Positions 27,054-37,904 of a stretch of 64,000 nucleotides of DNA are shown here, piece by piece (position 1 is the first letter of the stretch; every line of letters begins with the position of its first letter). Under the pieces are notes generated by a model. It saw nothing but the letters and a program-made list of their open reading frames with translations, was not told the origin of the DNA and made no database searches. The stretch is taken from the NCBI RefSeq assembly GCF_002386445.1, contig NZ_DGIR01000041.1:20556-84555 (forward strand). Reading direction: 5' to 3'. This DNA is from Pseudomonas sp. UBA4617. GTDB taxonomy: Bacteria > Pseudomonadota > Gammaproteobacteria > Pseudomonadales > Pseudomonadaceae. A program made the position numbers and the translations under genes.

Positions 27054-28079
27054 TCAGACCGGCGGCAACTGCTCCATCGGCCAGCGTGCCTGCACGCTGA
27101 TTGCCAGGTCCTGCTGCTGGCCGGCCAACAACCGCTGGCAGCCAGCGTAGGCGATCATCGCGCCGTTATCGGTACAGAACTGCGGGCGCGCGTAGTACAC
27201 GTTGCCCTTGATGCTGGCGAGCATGTCCTCGAGGGATGCGCGCAACGCCTTGTTGGCGCTGACGCCACCGGCGATGACCAGGCGCTTGAGGCCGGTCTGC
27301 TTCAGTGCCCGCTTGCACTTGATGGTCAGAGTCTCTACCACCGCCTGCTGGAATGCCAGGGACAGGTCGCAACGGGTTTGCTCATTGTCGTCGCCGGCGT
27401 CGCGGCATTGCTGCCAGGTGTTCAGGGCGAAGGTTTTCAGGCCGCTGAAGCTGAACTCCAGGCCCGGGCGGTCGGTCATCGGCCGCGGGAACACGAAGCG
27501 CCCCGGCACACCACGCTCGGCCAGGCGAGCGATTTCCGGGCCACCGGGGTAGTTCAGGCCGATCAGCTTGGCGGTCTTGTCGAACGCTTCGCCGGCGGCG
27601 TCATCCAGGCTCTCGCCCAACAGCTCGTAATGGCCGATGCCATCGACGCGCACCAGCTGGGTGTGGCCGCCCGAGACCAACAAGGCGACGAACGGAAACT
27701 CAGGTGGATTCTGCTCCAGCATGGGCGCCAGCAGATGGCCTTCCATATGGTGCACGCCAATCGCCGGGATGCCCCAGGCAAAGGCCAGCGCCTGGGCACA
27801 GGACGCGCCCACCAGCAACGCCCCGACCAGGCCGGGGCCGGCGGTATAGGCAATGGCGTCGATCTCGGTGGCGACGCAGCCGGCCTCGTCCAGAACCTGG
27901 CGGATGAGCGGCAACATGCGCTTGACGTGGTCACGCGAGGCAAGCTCGGGTACCACCCCGCCGAACACGCGGTGCAGGTCGATCTGGCTGAACAGGGCGT
28001 CGGCCAACAAACCGCGCTCACTGTCATATAATGCGACACCAGTTTCGTCGCAGGATGTTTCCAATCCCAGTACTAGCAT
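27054..28079 (-). CDS. tsaD: tRNA N6-threonylcarbamoyladenosine transferase TsaD
   Basis: ASKHA-fold metalloprotein of 341 residues (formerly Gcp/YgjD) that with TsaB and TsaE puts the threonylcarbamoyl group on A37 of ANN-decoding tRNAs. GLETSCDETG opens the protein, and the metal ligands H111 and H115 lie in VHHMEGH. SGGHTQLV and the C-terminal ATP-binding segments are present. Divergent from rpsU, as in most gammaproteobacteria. Confidence 0.96.
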   Translation of the reverse strand: MLVLGLETSCDETGVALYDSERGLLADALFSQIDLHRVFGGVVPELASRDHVKRMLPLIRQVLDEAGCVATEIDAIAYTAGPGLVGALLVGASCAQALAFAWGIPAIGVHHMEGHLLAPMLEQNPPEFPFVALLVSGGHTQLVRVDGIGHYELLGESLDDAAGEAFDKTAKLIGLNYPGGPEIARLAERGVPGRFVFPRPMTDRPGLEFSFSGLKTFALNTWQQCRDAGDDNEQTRCDLSLAFQQAVVETLTIKCKRALKQTGLKRLVIAGGVSANKALRASLEDMLASIKGNVYYARPQFCTDNGAMIAYAGCQRLLAGQQQDLAISVQARWPMEQLPPV

Positions 28080-28166
28080 GGGTTCGTCCCTTGTGGGGGC
28101 TGAATTCGAAGCCGCGCATGATAGTCCCCGTGTCGAATGCCGACCAGCGGTTTTCGATCAGAGGCT

Positions 28167-28195
28167 TTGCATTCCGGCTTGCTAAGGGTTAACAT
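28167..28195 (+). promoter_or_regulatory. Candidate promoter of the rpsU-dnaG-rpoD operon
   Basis: TTGCAT (28167-28172) and TAACAT (28190-28195) are 17 bases apart, a sigma-70-like pair about 90 bases upstream of rpsU in the tsaD-rpsU spacer. It is the best pair seen in this region; a stray TATAAT at 28027-28032 inside tsaD has no matching -35. Confidence 0.45.
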
Positions 28196-28283
28196 CCGCA
28201 ACCCTTGAAAACCGACGTTCTCCAGCACACCTTTGTTTTGCCAGGAGCACGTCTACCCCGGTAATGAATTAAGGTAGCCCTGG

Positions 28284-28499
28284 ATGCCAGCCGTCAAAGT
28301 TAAAGAGAACGAACCCTTCGACGTAGCTCTGCGTCGTTTCAAGCGCTCCTGCGAAAAAGCCGGTGTACTGGCTGAAGTTCGTAGCCGCGAGTTTTACGAG
28401 AAGCCGACCGCCGAGCGTAAGCGCAAAGCAGCTGCTGCTGTTAAGCGTCACGCCAAGAAAGTTCAGCGCGAACAGCGCCGCGCCGTTCGTCTGTACTAA
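28284..28499 (+). CDS. rpsU: 30S ribosomal protein bS21
   Basis: Small basic ribosomal protein of 71 residues, needed for efficient initiation on the 30S subunit. PAVKVKENEPFDVALRRFKR is the standard N-terminus, and the C-terminal half is Lys/Arg-rich. First gene of the macromolecular-synthesis operon with dnaG and rpoD. Confidence 0.97.
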   Translation: MPAVKVKENEPFDVALRRFKRSCEKAGVLAEVRSREFYEKPTAERKRKAAAAVKRHAKKVQREQRRAVRLY

Positions 28500-28529
28500 T
28501 ACAGGCGTTCTACGCAAAGCTTCTGCCCT

Positions 28530-28548
28530 GCCCGGCTAACCGCCGGGC
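28530..28548 (+). terminator. Hairpin after rpsU, likely attenuator
   Basis: GCCCGGC and GCCGGGC form a perfect 7-bp stem with loop TAACC, 31 bases after the rpsU stop. There is no T-tract. In E. coli the same spacer holds a partial terminator that keeps dnaG expression far below rpsU; this hairpin is in the right place for that role. Confidence 0.5.
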
Positions 28549-28802
28549 GATGGCAGTGGTCGCTTCACACTTGAGCAGCTAGCTCAAGGCCCAGCACAAG
28601 CTTCTTGCGAACTGCACATGGGCAACCTGCCTGAAACGTCAGAGCTGGTCCTCCTTGTTGTATGACCAGACGTGCACGTCCGACTGACGAGCCCTACGGG
28701 GCTGGCGACGAGCACATTTTCCCTCGTACTTCTCCAAGCGGCACCCGCCCCATTCGGCGCGTGAGCGATTAGACTTGCCAGTTGCCAGATGACGAGACTG
28801 CC
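28549..28802 (+). other. Structured rpsU-dnaG spacer without a gene
   Basis: No convincing ORF lies here. It contains an exact palindrome at 28669-28680 (GACGTGCACGTC), a nested dyad CTGGTC/GACCAG at 28645-28650 and 28664-28669, and a small AGCCC/GGGCT hairpin near 28690-28704. P. aeruginosa has a yqeY-like gene between rpsU and dnaG; none is seen here. Confidence 0.5.
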
Positions 28803-30785
28803 ATGGCCGGGCTGATTCCCCAGAGTTTCATTGACGACCTGATCAACCGCCTCGACATCGTCGATGTGGTGAGTTCGCGCGTCCAGCTGAAAAAGACTGG
28901 CAAGAACTACTCTGCCTGCTGCCCGTTCCACAAGGAAAAGACCCCTTCCTTCACGGTCAGCCCCGACAAGCAGTTCTATTACTGCTTCGGCTGCGGTGCC
29001 GGTGGCAATGCCCTGGGCTTCGTCATGGACCACGACAACCTGGACTTTCCCCAGGCAGTCGAGGAGCTGGCCCGCGCCGCTGGCATGGAAGTACCCCGCG
29101 AGCAAGGCCGCCGCGACCACAAACCGCGCCAGCCCACCGATTCGCCGCTGTACCCGCTACTGGATGCGGCCTCGGAGTTCTACCGTCAGGCCCTGCGCAG
29201 CCACCCGACCCGCAAGGCGGCGGTGGACTACCTCAAGGGCCGCGGCCTGTCCGGGGAGATCGCCCGCGACTTCGGCCTGGGTTTCGCCCCGCCTGGCTGG
29301 GACAACCTGCTCAAGCACCTGGGTGCCGATAGCCTGCAGCAGAAGGTGATGATCGACGCCGGCCTGCTGATCGAAAACGCCGAAACCGGCAAGCGCTACG
29401 ACCGCTTCCGCGACCGGGTGATGTTCCCGATCCGTGACAGCCGCGGGCGCATCATCGCCTTCGGTGGCCGGGTGCTCGGCGACGACAAGCCGAAGTACCT
29501 GAACTCTCCGGAAACCCCGGTGTTCCACAAGGGCCAGGAACTGTACGGCCTGTACGAGGCACGCAAGCACAACCGCAACCTCGACGAAATCATCGTCGTC
29601 GAGGGCTACATGGACGTCATCGCCCTGGCCCAGCAGGGCCTGCGCAATGCCGTGGCCACCCTCGGTACAGCCACCAGCGAAGAGCACCTCAAGCGCCTGT
29701 TCCGCGTGGTGCCCAGCGTGCTGTTCTGCTTCGACGGCGACCAGGCCGGGCGCAAGGCCGCCTGGCGCGCCCTGGAGTCGACCCTGCCGAACCTGCAGGA
29801 TGGCCGCCGTGCGCGCTTCCTGTTCCTGCCCGAAGGCGAGGACCCGGACAGCCTGGTGCGCGCCGAAGGCACCGATGCCTTCATGGCCCGCATCAACCAG
29901 CACGCCCAGCCGCTGGCCGACTACTTCTTCGAGCAACTTGGCGTCGAAGCCGACCCGCGCTCGCTGGAAGGCAAGGCGCACATGGCGACCCTGGCGGCGC
30001 CGCTGATCGAAAAGATCCCTGGCGCCAACCTGCGCCAGCTGATGCGCAACCGCCTGCGCGAGATCACCGGCCTCGACCCGCAGCAGGTCGAGCAGCTGGC
30101 GCAACATGCTCCGGCCGCCGGCAACGTGCCGGACTACGACCCTGGCTACGATTACGATGCCATGGCCAGCTACACCCCCGACTACGGCGACATGCCGCAG
30201 CACGACTACGCCGCCGCCCATCAGGAACAGGCCTGGAAACCGAACAAGGGCAGCGGCAAGAAGCAATGGGGCGACAAGCCCTGGGACAAGAACCGCAAGG
30301 GCGGCAAACCCTGGCAACAACGTGACGAAGCACCACCGCGCGTACCGGCCCCGGTCGAACCGCCGACCCTGGCCGCCCTGCGTACCCTGCTGCACCATCC
30401 GTTGCTGGCCGGCAAGGTGGAAGACGCCAGCCACTTCGCCGACGAAGAACACCTGTACAGCCAGCTGCTGGTGGCCCTGATCGAAGCCGCGCAGAAAAAT
30501 CCTGGGCTAAGCTCAATGCAGTTGATCGCACGTTGGCACGGCACCGAACAGGGCCGTCTGCTACGGGCGCTGGCGGAAAAGGAATGGCTGATCGTGGCCG
30601 ACAACCTTGAACAACAGTTTTTCGACACTATAACTAGCTTGTCCGCCCGCCAACGCGAGCGCAGCCTGGAACAACTGCTCAGGAAATCACGTCAAAGCGA
30701 ATTGACCTGCGAGGAAAAATCCCAGCTCCTCGCCCTGCTGAGCCGGAATGTTCCCGCACAAACGCCGACCTCATCTGGCGCGTGA
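28803..30785 (+). CDS. dnaG: DNA primase DnaG
   Basis: Replicative primase of 660 residues. The zinc-binding domain CCPFHKEKTPSF with YYCFGCGAGG is at the N-terminus, and the TOPRIM core carries EGYMDVIAL and CFDGDQAGRKAAW. A poorly conserved, Tyr/Asp/Pro/Lys-rich linker (about 440-525) precedes the C-terminal DnaB-binding helical domain. The frame is open from 28782; the ATG at 28803 gives the standard AGLIPQSFIDDLI start. Confidence 0.96.
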   Translation: MAGLIPQSFIDDLINRLDIVDVVSSRVQLKKTGKNYSACCPFHKEKTPSFTVSPDKQFYYCFGCGAGGNALGFVMDHDNLDFPQAVEELARAAGMEVPREQGRRDHKPRQPTDSPLYPLLDAASEFYRQALRSHPTRKAAVDYLKGRGLSGEIARDFGLGFAPPGWDNLLKHLGADSLQQKVMIDAGLLIENAETGKRYDRFRDRVMFPIRDSRGRIIAFGGRVLGDDKPKYLNSPETPVFHKGQELYGLYEARKHNRNLDEIIVVEGYMDVIALAQQGLRNAVATLGTATSEEHLKRLFRVVPSVLFCFDGDQAGRKAAWRALESTLPNLQDGRRARFLFLPEGEDPDSLVRAEGTDAFMARINQHAQPLADYFFEQLGVEADPRSLEGKAHMATLAAPLIEKIPGANLRQLMRNRLREITGLDPQQVEQLAQHAPAAGNVPDYDPGYDYDAMASYTPDYGDMPQHDYAAAHQEQAWKPNKGSGKKQWGDKPWDKNRKGGKPWQQRDEAPPRVPAPVEPPTLAALRTLLHHPLLAGKVEDASHFADEEHLYSQLLVALIEAAQKNPGLSSMQLIARWHGTEQGRLLRALAEKEWLIVADNLEQQFFDTITSLSARQRERSLEQLLRKSRQSELTCEEKSQLLALLSRNVPAQTPTSSGA

Positions 30786-30799
30786 GGCCCATGCTCGGG

Positions 30800-30805
30800 T
30801 ATAAT
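30800..30805 (+). promoter_or_regulatory. TATAAT box between dnaG and rpoD
   Basis: A perfect TATAAT lies 48 bases upstream of rpoD in the short dnaG-rpoD gap. No good -35 is seen 16-18 bases before it. An extra promoter for rpoD is known in E. coli; here it is only a candidate. Confidence 0.35.
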
Positions 30806-30852
30806 CCTCGGCTTGTTTTTTGCCCGCCAAGACCTTCAGTGGATAGGGTGTT

Positions 30853-32703
<1,851 letters not shown>

Positions 32704-32707
32704 TGAC

Positions 32708-32737
32708 AAACCCCGGCCCAGGCCGGGGTTTTTCTTT
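32708..32737 (+). terminator. Rho-independent terminator of rpoD
   Basis: CCCCGGCC and GGCCGGGG, separated by CA, are flanked by AAA before and TTTTTCTTT after. A classic strong terminator just after the rpoD stop. Confidence 0.93.
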
Positions 32738-32856
32738 CCGCTTCCGGAAACGCCGACATGGACCGTGCAGCCTCCAAGAAAGACTGCACCTTCCACCCCA
32801 CACCGGCAGCAATGCCCGTCTACACTCGATTCAGTCCCCCTGAATGCGAGGCCGCT

Positions 32857-35800
32857 ATGTCCCTGTTGCCGGCCATCCTGTTGATGTTCCTGGTTTTGTG
32901 GAACACAACGGCCGGCGCCCTGACCCTGACAGATGAGGAAAAAGCCTGGCTGGTTGCCCACCCGCAGCTGAGCCTGGGTGTAGACGCCTCTTGGCCACCG
33001 TTCGAGTTTCGCGACCAGGAGGGCCGGTACCAGGGATTGGCCGCCGACTACATCGCTACCATCCAACAACGCCTGGAAGTGGCACTCAAACCGGTCGAAC
33101 CCCACAGTTGGACCGAAGTACTGACGCTGGCGCGGGAAAACCGCATCGACCTGCTGCCCGGCATCATGTCCACCCCCGAGCGCCAGGCCTACCTGGCCTT
33201 CACCCGCCCGTACCTCGACTTCCCCATCGTCATCCTCGCCCATAAGGGCGGAGCACAGCCGCGCAACCTCGACGAACTGTACGGCCTGAAGGTGGCCGTG
33301 GTGGAAAACTACGCCCCTCACGAATTGCTGCGCACGCATCACCCAGACCTCAACCTGGTGGCCTTGCCCAATGTCAGCTCCACGCTGCAAGCCCTGGCCA
33401 CCGATGAGGTGGACGCCGTGGTCGGTGACCTCGCATCGAGTATCTGGAGCCTGCGCCAGCTCAAGCTGGACGGCCTCTATGTCAGTGGCGAGACGCCCTA
33501 CCGCTACCAGCTGGCGATGGCCGCCCCACGCGACAAGAAGGTGCTGGTTGGCATTCTGGACAAAGTGATGGCCGACATGAGCAGCGGCGAAGTCAACCAG
33601 ATCCAGCAACGCTGGGTGGGCAATGTGGTCGACCAACGGATGTTCTGGTCCGACCTGCTGGTATATGGCCTGCCAGCGGTACTGGTATTGATGGCGGTGC
33701 TGGCAGTGGTCATTCGCATCAATCGTCGCCTCAGCTCGGAGATTTCCCGGCGCATCGCCCTCGAACAGGAGCTGCGCAGCAGCGAATATCGCTACCGCAG
33801 CCTGGTCGAGGGCCTTTCCGCCATAGCCTGGGAGGCCGACGCCAACGACTTCATCTACAGCTACGTTTCACCTCACGCCGAAGACCTGCTGGGTTATCCG
33901 CTGAGCGACTGGTTAAAGCCCGGCTTCTGGGCCAGTATCCTGCACCCGGATGATGCCCTCTGGGCCCAGGCCTACTGCGACAGCGAAACGGCGGCCGGAC
34001 GTGACCATAGCCTGGACTGTCGGGTGATCCGGGCCGATGGCCAGCCGCTGTGGGTACGCAACATCGTCAGCATGATCGAGCATGGCCACAAGCCGGTGAT
34101 GCGTGGGCTGATGATCGACATCAGCGAAACCAAGCGCACCGAGAATGCCCTGCGCCTGTCGGAACAGAAGTTCGCCTCGGTGTTCCAGCAGTGCCCCGAC
34201 ATATTGCTGATTGCCCGCCACAGCGACGGCTGCCTGCTGGAGGTGAACGAAGCCTTCGAAGAGCAGATCGGCCTCACCCCGGACCAGGTCATCGGTCGCA
34301 CCGCCACCGACCTCAAGCTGTGGGGCATCGAAGGCAGCGGCCCGCGCCTGCTCGAACGCTTGCACCAGGGTGGCATCCGCAACCTGGAGATGAGTTTCCG
34401 GCGCAGTAACGGCCAACTGTTCACCGGCCTGACCTCGGCCGAAACCTTCGAGCTCGACGGTACCCCCGCGCTGGTGGTTGCGGTACGCGACATCAGCCAG
34501 CTCAAGGAAACCCAGGAGCAGCTGCAAACCTCGGAAGAAAAATTCGCCAAGGCCTTCCACGCCTCCCCCGACGGCCTGCTATTGTCGCGCCAGGCCGACG
34601 GCCTGCTGCTTGAAGTGAACGAGGGCTTCTGCCGCCTGACCGGTTACGACCTTCACCCGACCCTCGACCAGACCTCGCTGGACCTGGGCATCTGGGTAGA
34701 CCTCAACGAACGCAAGCGCCTGGTCGACCAGCTCAACCGCGACGGTTTCGTGCGCGACTTCACCTGCCACATTCGCCGTAGCGACGGGCAGATCCGCCTC
34801 TGTGAACTGTCCGCGCGACCCCTGCCGATTGCCGGCGTCGACTGCATGCTGACCATCGCCCGCGACATCACCGAGCGCCACCTGATGCAGGAAAAACTGC
34901 AACTGGCCGCCACCGTGTTCGAGAACACCGCCGAAGGCGTACTGATCACCGACATCGACCAGCGCATCAGTGCCGTCAACCGCGCCTTCAGCGAAATCAC
35001 CGGCTACAGCGAGATCGAAGCGCTCGGCCAGACCCCGCGGCTGCTCGCTTCCGGCCAGCACGACAGCGCCTTCTATGCCGCCATGTGGCACCAGCTGACC
35101 GCCGAAGGCCACTGGCAAGGCGAGATCTACAACAAACGCAAGAACGGCGAACTGTACCCTGGCTGGCTGACCATCAGCGCCGTGCGCAACAGCGAGCGCG
35201 AAATCACCCACTTCGTCGCCGTGTTCGCCGACATCTCCAGCCTCAAGCACGCCCAGGCCAAGCTCGACTACCAGGCTCACCACGACCCGCTCACCGGCCT
35301 GCCAAACCGCGCCCTGTTCGAAAGTCGCCTGCAGGCCGTGCTCACCAGTGAACAGCAATCCAACCGCCAGGGCGCGGTGCTGTTCCTCGACCTCGATCGC
35401 TTCAAGCACATCAATGACAGCCTTGGCCATCCGGTTGGCGACCTGCTGCTCAAAGGCATCGCCCAACGCCTGAAGGAGCAGGTACGTGACGTCGACACCG
35501 TGGCTCGCCTGGGCGGTGACGAATTCATCATCCTGCTGCCCGGCCTGCACAAACCCAGCGACGCCAGCACCATCGCCAACAAGCTGCTGGCCTGCTTCAA
35601 TGCGCCGTTCCAGGCCGGCGAGCACGAATTCTTCACCAGTGCCAGCATCGGCATCAGTCTTTATCCACAGGACGGCACCGACGTTTCCACCCTGATCCGC
35701 AACGCCGACGCGGCCATGTACCGCTCCAAGGCCAAGGGCCGCAACCGCGTCGAAGCCTATACCGTCGACCTTACCGCCCAGGCCAGCGAACGCATCGCCC

Positions 35801-36600
35801 TGGAGCATGAGCTGCGCCGCGCCATCGAACGCAACGAAATGAGCCTTTGCTTCCAGCCCAAGCTCAGCCTCAAGACCCAGAGCCTGGTAGGTGCCGAAGC
35901 ACTGATCCGCTGGAGCCACCCGACCTTCGGCGAGGTACCGCCGGAGCACTTCATCCACCTGGCGGAAGAGAACGGCACCATTCTGCAGCTTGGCGACTGG
36001 GTGCTGGAGCAGGCCTGCCGCCAGATGCAGGCCTGGAAGCAGCACTACGAGCCTTTCGGCCCGCTGTCGATCAACCTGGCCGGCGCGCAACTGCGCCACC
36101 CGCACCTGGCCCGGCGTATCGAACAGCTGCTCAGGCACTACCAGTTGAGGGCCGGCGACCTGCAGCTGGAAATCACCGAGAACTTCATCATGAGCCAGGC
36201 AGAAGAAGCCCTGGCCGTGCTGTACCAGTTGAAGAAACTTGGCGTGCAACTGGCCATTGACGACTTCGGCACCGGGTACTCCTCGCTGAGCTATCTCAAG
36301 CGCCTGCCGCTGGACATCCTGAAGATCGACAAGTCGTTTATCCGCGGCCTGCCCGACGACCCACACGACGCAGCCATTGCCCGCGCGATCATCGCCCTGG
36401 GCCGCAGCATGCAGCTGACCATCATTGCCGAAGGCGTGGAAAACCAGGCCCAGCAGCGTTTTCTGGCAGCTGAAGGGTGCGAACAGATCCAGGGCTACAT
36501 CGTCAGCCTGCCACTGCCACCCGAGGAGTTTGCGGCAGGGTTCCTTCGCATAGCACTATCGGATCTTTCAGATGGCACAGGTGCGAAACCCTCGTTATAA
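32857..36600 (+). CDS. Membrane PAS-GGDEF-EAL cyclic-di-GMP enzyme with periplasmic solute-binding domain
   Basis: Large sensor of 1247 residues. Signal peptide (1-21), periplasmic SBP_bac_3-like domain (about 30-245), TM helix near 269-290, then several PAS domains with PAC-type ends (about 305-850). A GGDEF domain follows with an intact GGDEF at 886-890, and an EAL domain with E1014-A-L. Both catalytic signatures look complete, so it could make and degrade c-di-GMP, switched by a periplasmic amino-acid-like ligand. The ATG at 32857 begins the signal peptide and has GAGG seven bases upstream; earlier in-frame starts at 32758 and 32812 do not fit. The final bases overlap the tRNA promoter. 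Confidence 0.9.
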   Translation: MSLLPAILLMFLVLWNTTAGALTLTDEEKAWLVAHPQLSLGVDASWPPFEFRDQEGRYQGLAADYIATIQQRLEVALKPVEPHSWTEVLTLARENRIDLLPGIMSTPERQAYLAFTRPYLDFPIVILAHKGGAQPRNLDELYGLKVAVVENYAPHELLRTHHPDLNLVALPNVSSTLQALATDEVDAVVGDLASSIWSLRQLKLDGLYVSGETPYRYQLAMAAPRDKKVLVGILDKVMADMSSGEVNQIQQRWVGNVVDQRMFWSDLLVYGLPAVLVLMAVLAVVIRINRRLSSEISRRIALEQELRSSEYRYRSLVEGLSAIAWEADANDFIYSYVSPHAEDLLGYPLSDWLKPGFWASILHPDDALWAQAYCDSETAAGRDHSLDCRVIRADGQPLWVRNIVSMIEHGHKPVMRGLMIDISETKRTENALRLSEQKFASVFQQCPDILLIARHSDGCLLEVNEAFEEQIGLTPDQVIGRTATDLKLWGIEGSGPRLLERLHQGGIRNLEMSFRRSNGQLFTGLTSAETFELDGTPALVVAVRDISQLKETQEQLQTSEEKFAKAFHASPDGLLLSRQADGLLLEVNEGFCRLTGYDLHPTLDQTSLDLGIWVDLNERKRLVDQLNRDGFVRDFTCHIRRSDGQIRLCELSARPLPIAGVDCMLTIARDITERHLMQEKLQLAATVFENTAEGVLITDIDQRISAVNRAFSEITGYSEIEALGQTPRLLASGQHDSAFYAAMWHQLTAEGHWQGEIYNKRKNGELYPGWLTISAVRNSEREITHFVAVFADISSLKHAQAKLDYQAHHDPLTGLPNRALFESRLQAVLTSEQQSNRQGAVLFLDLDRFKHINDSLGHPVGDLLLKGIAQRLKEQVRDVDTVARLGGDEFIILLPGLHKPSDASTIANKLLACFNAPFQAGEHEFFTSASIGISLYPQDGTDVSTLIRNADAAMYRSKAKGRNRVEAYTVDLTAQASERIALEHELRRAIERNEMSLCFQPKLSLKTQSLVGAEALIRWSHPTFGEVPPEHFIHLAEENGTILQLGDWVLEQACRQMQAWKQHYEPFGPLSINLAGAQLRHPHLARRIEQLLRHYQLRAGDLQLEITENFIMSQAEEALAVLYQLKKLGVQLAIDDFGTGYSSLSYLKRLPLDILKIDKSFIRGLPDDPHDAAIARAIIALGRSMQLTIIAEGVENQAQQRFLAAEGCEQIQGYIVSLPLPPEEFAAGFLRIALSDLSDGTGAKPSL

Positions 36601-36601
36601 T
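36596..36601 (+). promoter_or_regulatory. -10 box of the CAT tRNA gene
   Basis: A perfect TATAAT lies 15 bases upstream of the tRNA and includes the last bases and stop of the GGDEF-EAL gene. The -35 region (TGGCAC at 36573-36578, 17-base spacing) is poor. Confidence 0.5.
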
Positions 36602-36616
36602 CCGGCCACTCACTGA

Positions 36617-36693
36617 GGGCCTATAGCTCAGTCGGTTAGAGCAGAGGACTCATAATCCTTTGGTCCACGGTTCGAGTCCGTGTGGGCCCACCA
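36617..36693 (+). tRNA. tRNA with CAT anticodon, probably tRNA-Ile2 (lysidine type)
   Basis: A 77-base cloverleaf including encoded CCA. Acceptor GGGCCTA pairs with TGGGCCC, the D arm is GCTC/GAGC, the anticodon loop CTCATAA has CAT at 36651-36653, and the T arm is CACGG-TTCGAGT-CCGTG. The C4-G69 and C5-G68 acceptor pairs and the TTGGTC variable region resemble E. coli tRNA-Ile2, whose C34 is changed to lysidine by TilS; elongator tRNA-Met lacks those pairs. tRNA-Met is the alternative. Its 3' 46 bases are the attachment site of the adjacent island. Confidence 0.9.
36648..36693. repeat. attL: 46-bp direct repeat, 3' end of the CAT tRNA
   Basis: The 46 bases from ACTCATAATCC to GGGCCCACCA are repeated exactly at 45326-45371. 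Sequence diverges immediately on both sides. This is the usual footprint of tyrosine-recombinase integration into a tRNA 3' end. Confidence 0.92.
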
Positions 36694-36698
36694 CCTTC

Positions 36699-36728
36699 AA
36701 AGCCACGCAGGGCGTGGCTTTCATTATT
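36699..36728 (+). terminator. Terminator downstream of the tRNA, island-encoded
   Basis: AAAGCCACGC and GCGTGGCTTT form a 10-bp stem with a 3-base loop just after the tRNA CCA, followed by a T-rich stretch (TCATTATTGC). It lies on the island side of attL and so replaces the chromosomal terminator now at 45381. Confidence 0.75.
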
Positions 36729-36788
36729 GCTTCTCTCTCCCCGAATCGCTCAGCTACGACTGGAAACGTCCACAAAGCGTCCACGCTT

Positions 36789-37829
36789 CTAGTCGTCCCC
36801 ACCTTCAGCAGCCTCGGCGTTCTTGATATCCTCCCTCAGCTGCAAGATGTCGCCAATCACCAAGTATGTATAAATCACGTAGCGGTCTGCTTCATCCTGC
36901 GATGCGATAACATGATGAGAACCCTTTTGAGCAGCTTGGAAAATTGCATCCAGTCGCTCACCCAAGTAGCTCATGTGGGAGCCGACAATTTCGTTAAAAC
37001 GAGCGGAGTGAGAGTTCTGCTCAACGTAAGCGACTAAACGATTGATATAGTTATCCGGCCCGAGCTTTATCGTTTTTTGGTTTTTCCCCTCGCCTATAAC
37101 CTTATCCGCCGTCGGAGGATAAAGAGCGTCAGCTGTATCTTGAAGAATTCGCCTGCAACTATGAACTGCATTCGCCCAGTCCTCATCATTTTCAGACAGC
37201 AAGTTGTCATATACCGCAGCGAATTTCTTCATTGCGGTTGGGACGATCTCACCTACTTTGCTATCAACTCTGATCCGCGTGCGCTGAAAAACGTCCTCCG
37301 GCACAGCGGAGAATTTGAGCTCATAAAACACACCGCTAACATAATTATGAACATATGCTCGACGCTCAGCTAAAAGCTTCGACTTAATTGTAATAACATC
37401 AATATATCCCTTCCTTTCTTTAGCGTTACCCGTCGGATTGAAAACATACTGATTGGGGTTTGCTGACGAAATTGAAAGGTCCGGATCAGCAGCCGCTTTC
37501 ACACCTTCACGAGCGGCTTCAATTTCCAAAGCTATTTGGTCAAGCGATTCGGTCCGAGCGAACTCTTTGATCTCATCTTCAATTTTCTTCTGATATACGC
37601 GCCCAGCAATCTTCGCTAGTGACCAAACTTCAGACGGTATACCATTGGGACTGCTTGGATACCCGCTAGCCTCATACAGCATTATCTGCTGCTTTTCAAA
37701 ATCACCCAGAAGCCTAGCCAGTCGGCTGGCTTTCAGCGCGATACTGGTTAGCGAGACGCGCCCCAATTCTATATCGGTCAGGATCTCTTCACTTAACGGA
37801 AGAGCTACCCCGAGTGCATTATTACTCAT
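36789..37829 (-). CDS. AbiTii-like abortive-infection family protein
   Basis: Protein of 346 residues. The N-terminal ~65 residues (LSEEILTDIELGRVSLTSIA, then RLARLLGDFEKQQ and a GYP motif at 56-58) match the pattern of the AbiTii domain found in phage-resistance proteins. The C-terminal part (about 205-345) is helical, with NAVHSCRRILQDTADALYP and a late hydrophobic helix YVIYTYLVIGDIL. I recognise this arrangement from uncharacterised defence-associated proteins but cannot name an activity. It is the first island gene, transcribed toward the tRNA, with base composition intermediate between the core genome and the ABC-3C operon. Confidence 0.6.
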   Translation of the reverse strand: MSNNALGVALPLSEEILTDIELGRVSLTSIALKASRLARLLGDFEKQQIMLYEASGYPSSPNGIPSEVWSLAKIAGRVYQKKIEDEIKEFARTESLDQIALEIEAAREGVKAAADPDLSISSANPNQYVFNPTGNAKERKGYIDVITIKSKLLAERRAYVHNYVSGVFYELKFSAVPEDVFQRTRIRVDSKVGEIVPTAMKKFAAVYDNLLSENDEDWANAVHSCRRILQDTADALYPPTADKVIGEGKNQKTIKLGPDNYINRLVAYVEQNSHSARFNEIVGSHMSYLGERLDAIFQAAQKGSHHVIASQDEADRYVIYTYLVIGDILQLREDIKNAEAAEGGDD

Positions 37830-37904
37830 GAAATCACCTGCCTACCCTATCAGCCATCGGATTTAGATTTACCAACTCAGCCAAATTGAATCGCCCCTGG
37901 TTTC

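Noticed and set aside
28027..28032. Perfect TATAAT near the tsaD start as the rpsU promoter
   Set aside because: Inside tsaD coding sequence, no -35 at proper distance, and a better pair exists at 28167-28195.
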